DNA of 23,211 nucleotides. Origin: Sporisorium sorghi (taxonomy: Eukaryota; Basidiomycota; Ustilaginomycetes; Ustilaginales; Ustilaginaceae). A program made the translations under genes and the position numbers. Every line of letters starts with the position of its first letter. The stretch's first letter is position 1. A model generated the notes under the pieces. The model was not told where the DNA came from. It did no database searches and saw only the letters and a list, made by a program, of their open reading frames with translations. Location of the stretch: contig JALCCG010000049.1 of assembly GCA_023212695.1 (NCBI GenBank), forward strand, positions 79,087 to 102,297. The letters are read 5' to 3'. This document shows positions 9,255 to 16,473 of this stretch, in pieces.

Positions 9255-11021
9255 ATGCCGGAAACAACAGACGATCACCCCCTGGGAGGCTTCATCACCG
9301 TCAACCACAGAGCCATTCCAACGTCGGCAGACATGCAAGACATGGTTCTATCGCATGGCGATTCCGAAATCCAAATCATCAACGCCTTTCTCAACCAGCC
9401 TTATCCTCACGATGCCGCTGATTCTCGCTCCAGTCTACCTGGCCGTATCAAGCCAGATGCAGCTCAAAGCGAAGCACAGAAGAAGAAGCGCGAGCAAGAC
9501 GAAGCCGAGCTCGCAAAGATCTACGAGTCATTCGAGTTCGACACCTTGTGGTCCAAGCTCAGCGATGTCCTGTCAAGAATGAAGAACGATCCTGGCGCCG
9601 CTCAGATCCTGCTACCCTTGATCGAGAGCATGATGGTCGTCTCTCAGCATGTGGCCAGCCCTGAGGCAGAATCGTCCTCCAGCGCCCCCACCGATGTCCG
9701 TCCACCACACAGCCGCTCGTCTACTCAGGGCGGTCCCAAATCTCCAAGAGAAAACATCGAAGACAACTTCTTCGCCTTTACAGAAAAGCATCGAAAGATT
9801 CTCAACATCATGGTCCGCCAAAATCCTTCGCTCATGTCCGGCTCTTTTGCGTTGCTCGTCCGCAACCCAAAAGTGCTCGACTTTGACAACAAGAAAAATT
9901 ACTTTACACAGCAGCTTCACAAAGGTCGACGTGACCACTACACGCCCCTCTCCCTCTCTGTACGAAGGAACTCGGTCTTTGAAGACAGCTTCCGCTACTT
10001 TTCCAGAAAGACGGGCCCAGAGGTCAAGCACGGCAAGCTCAACGTCCGCTTCAACAATGAAGAAGGTATCGACGCAGGAGGTGTCACCCGAGAGTGGTTC
10101 CAGGTCTTGGCAAGAGCCATGTTCAACCCGGACTATGCTCTCTTCCAGCCTTGTGCTGCCGATCGGACCACCTATCAGCCAAATCGCATGTCCTATGTCA
10201 ACCCGGATCACCTCTCCTTCTTCAAATTTGTCGGTCGCATCATCGGCAAAGCCATCTACGACGGAAGACTGCTCGACGCTTACTTCACTCGCAGCTTCTA
10301 CAAACATATTCTCGGGAAGCCAGTCGACTATCGAGATCTGGAATCCATCGATCCCGAGTATTTCAAGAGTCTCGAATGGATGCTCAACAACGACATCACC
10401 GACATTCTCGACCTCACCTTTAGCGTCGACGACGAAGAATTTGGCGAGACAAAAGTCATCGAGCTCAAGCCCAACGGCACCACCATCGCCGTCACCGAAG
10501 CCAATAAGCAGGAATACGTGCGTCTCGTCACCGAACAGAGGCTCACCAATTCGATCAAGTCCCAGATCGATGCTTTCCTCGGCGGCTTCAACGAGATCAT
10601 CCCCTCCGAACTCATCCGCATCTTCTCAGAGCAGGAGCTCGAGCTTCTCATTTCAGGTCTGCCCGACATCGACGTCGATGCCTGGAAGAACAACACAGAG
10701 CTTCATGGCTACAGCTCTGGCGATGCCGTCATTCAGTGGTGGTGGCGTGCCGTTCGATCCTTTGATCAGACCGAAAAGGCCAAACTTCTTCAATTTATCA
10801 CGGGAACAAGCAAGGTTCCGCTCGAAGGTTTTGCGCACCTCCAGGGTGTTCAGGGTACGCAGAGGTTCAACATTCACAAGGCGTACGGCGCCGATCGATT
10901 GCCAGCAGCGCATACATGCTTCAACCAGCTCGACCTGCCTCAGTACGAGTCGTACGACAAACTGCGCTCTTCGCTCTTGCTCGCCATGAACGAAGGTGGT
11001 GAGGGCTTCGGATTCGCCTAG
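9255..11021 (+). CDS. HECT-domain E3 ubiquitin ligase, Tom1/HUWE1-type C-terminal module
   Basis: An intronless 588-codon frame. A full HECT domain covers about 230-588, including GIDAGGVTREW, FFKFVGRIIGKA, LLISGLPDIDVDAW and the catalytic LPAAHTCFNQLDLP with Cys555, ending GEGFGFA. Throughout, the order and wording match the HUWE1/Tom1 subfamily rather than the WW-domain Rsp5/Nedd4 group. The segment before HECT (about 98-185, LWSKLSDVLSRM through FTEKHRKILN) also matches the pre-HECT region of HUWE1. Known Tom1/HUWE1 proteins exceed 3,000 residues; here no long N-terminal part exists upstream, because the E2 gene occupies the opposite strand and an in-frame TGA lies at 9237. It should transfer ubiquitin through a thioester on Cys555; substrates are unknown. 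It may be a gene-fission product, a short paralogue or an assembly artefact. Confidence 0.93.
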   Translation: MPETTDDHPLGGFITVNHRAIPTSADMQDMVLSHGDSEIQIINAFLNQPYPHDAADSRSSLPGRIKPDAAQSEAQKKKREQDEAELAKIYESFEFDTLWSKLSDVLSRMKNDPGAAQILLPLIESMMVVSQHVASPEAESSSSAPTDVRPPHSRSSTQGGPKSPRENIEDNFFAFTEKHRKILNIMVRQNPSLMSGSFALLVRNPKVLDFDNKKNYFTQQLHKGRRDHYTPLSLSVRRNSVFEDSFRYFSRKTGPEVKHGKLNVRFNNEEGIDAGGVTREWFQVLARAMFNPDYALFQPCAADRTTYQPNRMSYVNPDHLSFFKFVGRIIGKAIYDGRLLDAYFTRSFYKHILGKPVDYRDLESIDPEYFKSLEWMLNNDITDILDLTFSVDDEEFGETKVIELKPNGTTIAVTEANKQEYVRLVTEQRLTNSIKSQIDAFLGGFNEIIPSELIRIFSEQELELLISGLPDIDVDAWKNNTELHGYSSGDAVIQWWWRAVRSFDQTEKAKLLQFITGTSKVPLEGFAHLQGVQGTQRFNIHKAYGADRLPAAHTCFNQLDLPQYESYDKLRSSLLLAMNEGGEGFGFA

Positions 11022-11024
11022 ACG

Positions 11025-12393
11025 TCATTTTTCGTCGTTGACGCTGTCGCAAAACTTGATCAGCGAACGCATGATCGAGACGGCTCCGCTTCTGTAACCT
11101 CCTCTGAACATGAGCAAATCTGTTGTCCGCCGCATCATGCATGCATGAAAAGCATTCTTTTCTTGTGTCAGAAATCGTCTGTGTCTGTGACGGGTGAGTG
11201 TCGAGTTGCAGCAAGGCAATGGCTCCCCGCAGGATCAGCGAAGTAGACTCACGATTCAGGCTGCATTAGAGGCATGTGCAGTTTAGAGTCCGAGAGCAGT
11301 GTGAATGTGTGAGCGTGACCGTTCCCCACGATGATCCGCCAGTGAAAGACAGCATGAACTCACTGGTGATAGAGCTCGTAGAGACACAGCCGCTCGTTGT
11401 AGTACGGCTCTGTTCGTGGGATCGCCTCGTGGTAGGCGTCGAAAAAGTCTTGGGTGAAACCGCCGAACATGTTCATGATCCCGAGTTCTGCCTCGTTGTG
11501 CCCATAGTAGCTCGAGGGGTCAAAGATTGCTGGTTCGCCAGAGTTCGCAACCGTACCAGCATTGCCCGACCACAAGTCTCCGTGCAGGATGCTCGGCTTG
11601 ACTTTGCCTTCGAGCGGTGCGAGCAGGACCGGATAGACCCTGTGTAGAGAGCAGACGATCTTGGTTAGTATGCGATCGCGCAGCACGCCTTCGATTGATG
11701 CGGCCCTGGTCGCTTTGAAGGGGCACAGGACCATTGACTCACTTGTTGCGCATCTGTTTCTCAAGATCCTTCAGCTCGGCATCGCCTTGGTCAGCGTCGA
11801 TTCGATTGACCAGGTCACCGATCCGTTGATCCGCCCAGAACTTGGGCCATGATGTGTTCCAGCTGTTGTCCTGCCGCTGTCAGAGATTTTGAGAGTCACA
11901 ACATCATCAGCGACTATCCAGAAAGAGTAGAGATAGACAGCCAAGGTTAGGAAGGCATCCAACGTACTGTCACACCGCAGTAGGTGGCGACGCCGAAGCC
12001 GAATCGTCCGTCCTGGCTGGTGCCTCTCTTGTGCATCTCTGCGAGTCTTTGACCAAGCATTTTCTGCCCAGCCTTGTTGATCGATGCCCTCAGATCGAGA
12101 TAGTCGGTGATCAGGTACGCACGTCCGTCGGTGGCCTGTCCAGAAGCATGCACTTCAGGTGTGAGTCTCGACACCGCTTCGTCTTGTTGATCGCTGCTGT
12201 TCAGAGCTGAGCCCATAGCCTGGAGGCTCGCCGCCTCGCCCAGAGTCTGCTCGACCGAGCTGTCGATTTTTGCAAACAGGCTTCGTCCGCTGGGTTGAGC
12301 TAGCACGCACGAAGCACCGCGTGGTGTGAAGTGGGTGCCCAGATGGGAGCAGTCGCTTCGCAGGATCGATTCGAGCGTTTTGTCCAGCGCCAT
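11025..12393 (-). CDS. Fructosamine/ketosamine-3-kinase family protein (five exons)
   Basis: Exons are 11968-12393, 11743-11876, 11364-11639, 11253-11260 and 11025-11119; introns are 91, 103, 103 and 133 nt. The 939 spliced bases give 312 residues (human FN3K has 309). Family features in order are the P-loop segment HFTPRGASCVLAQ with Cys29, the ATP-binding lysine in LFAKID (about 42), LITDYLDL, FGFGVATYCG, the catalytic loop ILHGDLWSGN (about 204-213), the metal-binding FDPSSYYGHNEAELG and the C-terminal YHHLNHLLMFRGGYRSG. The family phosphorylates sugar-lysine adducts on C3 so that they fall off, repairing glycated proteins; fungal members often prefer ribulosamines. The tail motif is contiguous only when the 8-nt exon is included, which supports this model. 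The gene is convergent with the HECT gene. Confidence 0.92.
11253..11260 (-). other. 8-nt microexon in the fructosamine-3-kinase gene
   Basis: On the minus strand, eight bases (CCTGAATC) lie between an AATGCAG acceptor and a GTGAGT donor. They complete a His codon, encode Leu-Asn and start the next His codon, restoring the family motif YHHLNH. Eight is not a multiple of three, so skipping this exon shifts the frame of the last 31 residues. Such small exons are rare and commonly missed by gene predictors. Confidence 0.82.
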
Positions 12394-14821
12394 CTTGATA
12401 GGAGTCAGTGCTTCGATCGCTCGGCGTTCTGGTCAGGTTCTTCGAAGCTTGGTTGCTATGTATGGTAGCCGGCTCATCGGCATCAGGTCGGGTGGTAATG
12501 ATCGTACAGGATAAGGAAGTGATCCGAGACGGAGGCGGTAACGAGGCGGTCGAGAAAGTCTCCGCATGAAATTCTCGCACGGCCTTTCTGCATCATGCAC
12601 GTCACCTGTCACGATGCAGCTCACAAACTGTGCTCCTCCACTCTACGCTTTGATATGAGAACCAGAAGTCTTGCGTTCGAACAACTTTATTAGCGATCAG
12701 CGATGATGGCAAGTCGTACACTCAGCATGACGAGCTCGAGACAAGACGACCGTTGAAGAATCTCTCGTGATCATCAGCTCGCCGCGGGGTGTTATCACTA
12801 GCAGTGGCAGACAACCAGCTATCGGGCCCTGCCCGTTTCCATCCACTGCGGCCAGACAATATGAATGTGAGCAAGGACGGCTGACGCCCGAAGTGCTAAG
12901 TTACTGTACAAGTCATTTTTGGCCAGATTCTGAGCAGTTTTTCCACAAAATCATAAGTTGAGCATTTTTCTGGGGACGTTTCACGAAATCGCATTAAGTT
13001 AACTCAAGCGACTCCTTCGAATTTTAGATTCTGACATGAAGATCCGACTCTCTCATCACTACTGAATGTGATTTTTCCCCTGATAGACACTGCCCCGTAC
13101 CATCAAATTTCAAGCGGAGACTCACAAGTGATCAAAACTGTCACTCTTTGGAATTCATGAACGACATTTTCTTTGCGTTTTGAGGTCTTTCTTCGTGATT
13201 TTGATTGTCAAAATTGATTATTTGTCCCTCGATTGACGAAATAAGACCGGAGTTTGATGTTTTGTGTCGAAAAAGGACTGAAACGCACAACCTTCAAGAT
13301 TTTTGGCCCATTCAAGAATCACAGCATTTTGTTTTCTTGGCTGACCTCGCAAATAGGCGTCCGACAAGCGTTTCGACTTCGCAGAGCCCACCGCAAGAGC
13401 CCCACCTTCGGCAAAGCTGGTCGGGCTTTGAGGTGAAGCTGAGGCGGGTCACAGTCATGATCAGCACAACGTGCGACTCGTTGGCGTCAGTGAGAGATTC
13501 TTCGCTCCGGGGTTTGGGAAACATCAAGATTAGAAATTTTTAAACAGCCCTTCAAGCCCAATCTAGCGAAGAATAATTACACAGATCTTCTTTGGTGAGA
13601 TGGTCCAAAATGCTGTGCAAAACCGTCCAAGAATCATGATTCTCGGGTGTTTTGTTGCTTTGAGAGGATACTTCTGCGTTCAATAAGTCTTAGCGGAAGC
13701 TTGAGTCCGATGTAAAAAGATGAAACGAAACTTGTCGAAGTTGAGACACAGGAACAGCTTAGTGGGAAGGTACTCTTCACTCTTTCGTGCAAGTCACACG
13801 GGCCTTAGCTTACATCCCCGGTTTCCATCCTCTGGATGCAGGACGCCGACGGGTCGGCGATGCTTGGTGCCGACGATGTCGCCATGTAGGAACAGGCGTG
13901 CTGAGGTGGTGTGCACGAGGAGCAAACATGAGTAGGAATAGCAACGTGCTCGCGGCTTGCTGGAAGCCGAATCGGAGTGACAGTCGGCTTTGATCGTCCT
14001 TGTAGGTTCAGGCAATGCTTGCTTGACTGCCTGGAGTGATAGTGGTCTGGACAGGGGATGAGGAGCGGGAACTTCCGGGAGAGTTACCTCATTGCTGTTA
14101 TAAACTGCTTGTGGGGAAGCTTACCAATTACTTCCGGCAGTGACCCATCTGGACTTTGTGCTCCTCGACAGGCAGGCTTTCTCGATACGTGAGAAGCGTC
14201 TCATCTGTAAAGTAAGCTTCCGACAGCAAGAGAGGGAGGTGAGCTGCGCGAGCTGGTGCCTGCTGGAAGATGCTGTTGACTGCTTTGCACAATTTGACAG
14301 ACAGCTCGCAATGCGAGATAGACCGACCACAGCGGGCGCCGAGATCTGCGAATTGGCCTGCCGACAGACGCAGGGCGGTCGGTTTGGCTCGTCCAAGGCT
14401 GCAGTGCTGCTGCCTTGTCGAGCCTTTTCGCACCCCTACGCAGAATGATGCTCACAACGTCATTCGCTCAAGCAAGTTTTCTCATGCGTCGGAAGAAGTG
14501 ATGTGATAAAAAAATTAAGGCTCGCGAAACGTGCATATGCCGCAATCAGGCAGCTGAAACATTGCCCCGTCCGTTCCTATCGGTAGGAACCACTTTTCCG
14601 CAACTCAGTTCTGCTGTCTTTTCTCCTTCAAGTGGCTAGTCCGCAGCGTCGACTCTGTGCAGGGTCGGGAGTCTGCATGTGTTACGAAAGTTATTGTGGA
14701 GACGGTCGCCACCACTTTAGAGCCAGAGATTATAAGAGTAGCACCCGTTCTTCTACCTTTCTTTCCCATCACACCCTCCGATCACCTAACTCATCCACAA
14801 CATCCTTTGCCGCTGTTCATC
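12394..14821. other. Gene-poor 2.4-kb intergenic region with AT-richer core
   Basis: No convincing gene was found between the kinase start and the SDR start. Roughly 12890-13760 is visibly richer in A/T runs than the rest of the window and is broken by stops in all frames. Around 14128-14433 both strands have open frames of about 100 codons. The minus-strand reading looks the more protein-like, but it has no ATG (a GTG at most) and no recognisable domain, so it could be a gene relic. The last 80 bases are pyrimidine-rich, as expected for the SDR 5' leader, with a TATAAG-like element near 14730. Confidence 0.55.
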
Positions 14822-15730
14822 ATGTCCATTCCATCAGACACTGCACGCCCATGGGCCCTGATCACGGGCGCTTCGGAGGGCCTTGGTAAAGAATTTGCGA
14901 TCCAGCTCGCCGAACGCGGGACGCACAACCTCATCCTGGCGGCCCGAAGCAAAGCCAAGCTCGACGCGGTTGCAAAAGCGGCTTCCGATCAGGTTGACTG
15001 CAAAGTGATCGAGTCCGACCTTTCGGTTGCAGGAGCGGCAGAGAAGCTGCAACAGCAGACACGCAATCTGGACGTGGCTCTGCTGGTCAACAACGCCGGC
15101 GTGGCTTTCGGCGGTCCCTTTTAGGACATGGCGTACCAGGACGTCCAGACACTCGTCTCACTCAACGTGGTGGCACTCACGGAGCTGTTCCACATCTTCC
15201 TGCCAAGGATCAAGCAACAGCACAAGAAGCTCAGCGAAGAGCAAAAGGCATCCAACTACGCGCTTGCGGGCATCATCAACATCTCATCCATGTCCGGCTT
15301 TATGCCGATCCCTTCGATGGCACTCTACGCCGCTTCCAAGACATTCGTGCTTTCGCTCTCCGAGAGCGTGTACGCCGAACAGCGCAACGAGGGAAGTGAC
15401 CTTCGTGTCGTGGTCAGCTGCCCTGGTGTCACCAAGACTGAAATCTGGACCAAGGGCGGTGCCAGCGAGAAGTCAGTCCTTCTGCCGCTCGGTACAAAAG
15501 AGCACGTGTGTGCCACCACTTTGGCCGCGCTGGATGCCCGTGACAAGCCGGTGATCATTCCTGGCTACTTCAATAACCTTTCGGTGGCCAGCTTGCGCCT
15601 CGCGCCGCGCAGCCTGGTTCGCTTCCTCAGCCGACGTCTGATGGGACAGGACCCTTCTCTGCGCGAAGCTGACGAAGTCAAGGAGGCGTTCGCCAGGTTT
15701 GGACGCGCTCCGCCCAGCCGAACATCCTGA
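14822..15730 (+). pseudogene. Short-chain dehydrogenase/reductase (DltE/COG0300-like) interrupted by one in-frame TAG
   Basis: From the ATG at 14822 one frame runs to the stop at 15730 (302 codons), with a single internal TAG at 15122-15124 (codon 101). Both halves belong to one classical SDR: the nucleotide-binding TGASEGLG (15-22), ILAARSKAKL, NNAG (90-93), then after the stop catalytic Ser156 (NISSMSG), Tyr169 and Lys173 (YAASK), and CPGVTKTEI. There are no frameshifts or other lesions, and coding-like codon use continues past the stop. Truncation at 100 residues would leave a cofactor-binding fragment without the catalytic residues. It may be a recent nonsense mutation, a base-calling error or programmed readthrough. 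SDRs of this type reduce or oxidise small carbonyl/alcohol substrates with NAD(P)H; the substrate is unknown. Confidence 0.85.
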
Positions 15731-16473
15731 TTGACCGAGCCTAGATTCAAGATGTAGCTATTAACGCACGACATTGGTAATCTTCACACACTCGGCACCT
15801 GATGTGTTTGTTTCCCCACAAGTGGTTGACTCTTGACGTGCATGGCAATCAGCGTGCTTGTTGTGCTGCTCGGTGAGCAAATGATGCGCCATGGCTCTTA
15901 GGTTCCGCTATGAACGTTCTGATGGTGTTGCGGCAAACAGGATCGCAACTTGTTCCACGTTGACATCCGGATTGAAATCGGTGCACGCACTTGTGAAGTT
16001 GGGAGTGAACAGTCAAGGCCCTGCTTGCTTGCAGGTCGACTGCAGCTCAGAGGACGACACGGAAGCTTTTTACCACACGAAGCCAGTTGGAACGCAAGCC
16101 ACCGCCCTTGTCAAGCCAGACCTTGTCGCAGTCTCCGCATTCTCGCCCCGACTTGTGTGCAATGACGATTCGCCCAGTGTTCCAACAAAGCCAGGAGAAG
16201 AGGGACATGATCAAGGTCACGTGGATTGGGTCTCACTTTCAACGGCAGTACGCATGCTCAGCTCAGCCCAGGTCAGTCATGGTTGACCCTATGACGCAAT
16301 GAAAACGGCCACGGTCATGAAGTAAGAGGAGAGCGGCCGTAAGAGCCAAACAGCTTTACGATTGACATTCCAGACGCAGCAGTATCCGATGAGCAGAGTA
16401 CACAGCATAGCAAACATTCCAAAACGTCGGTGACCGAGGGGCCCAGAGACAAGAGAGGGAGCGAGCGATCGAG
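15731..16473. other. Convergent intergenic region, no confident gene
   Basis: This 743-bp spacer lies between the SDR and the convergent coiled-coil gene. It contains one ATG-started frame of 131 codons (15891-16286, +) whose translation shows no recognisable domain and whose third-position composition is less GC-biased than neighbouring genes. It should hold both 3' ends; a small unknown gene cannot be excluded. Confidence 0.45.

Noticed and set aside
13320..13617. 12-bp inverted repeat (13320-13331 and 13606-13617)
   Set aside because: Matches of this length are expected by chance across the window; flanking bases do not extend the match and no element lies between.
13630..13643. Perfect 14-bp palindrome AGAATCATGATTCT
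   Set aside because: About one such palindrome is expected by chance in a window of this size, and it has no supporting context.
14128..14433. Minus-strand frame of about 100 codons in the gene-poor interval
   Set aside because: It lacks an ATG, has no recognisable domain, and an in-frame TGA lies just upstream; kept only as a possible relic in the intergenic entry.
15099..15124. The SDR TAG as part of a 3' splice site (TTTTAG|GAC) of an intron
   Set aside because: The conserved NNAG and GVAFGGPF residues directly upstream are coding, and the nearest GT gives an intron of about 24 nt, too short.
15122..15730. Readthrough to add a peroxisomal targeting signal, as known for some fungal glycolytic enzymes
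   Set aside because: The extended C-terminus ends PSRTS, not an SKL-like signal, and the downstream part is the catalytic core rather than a short extension.
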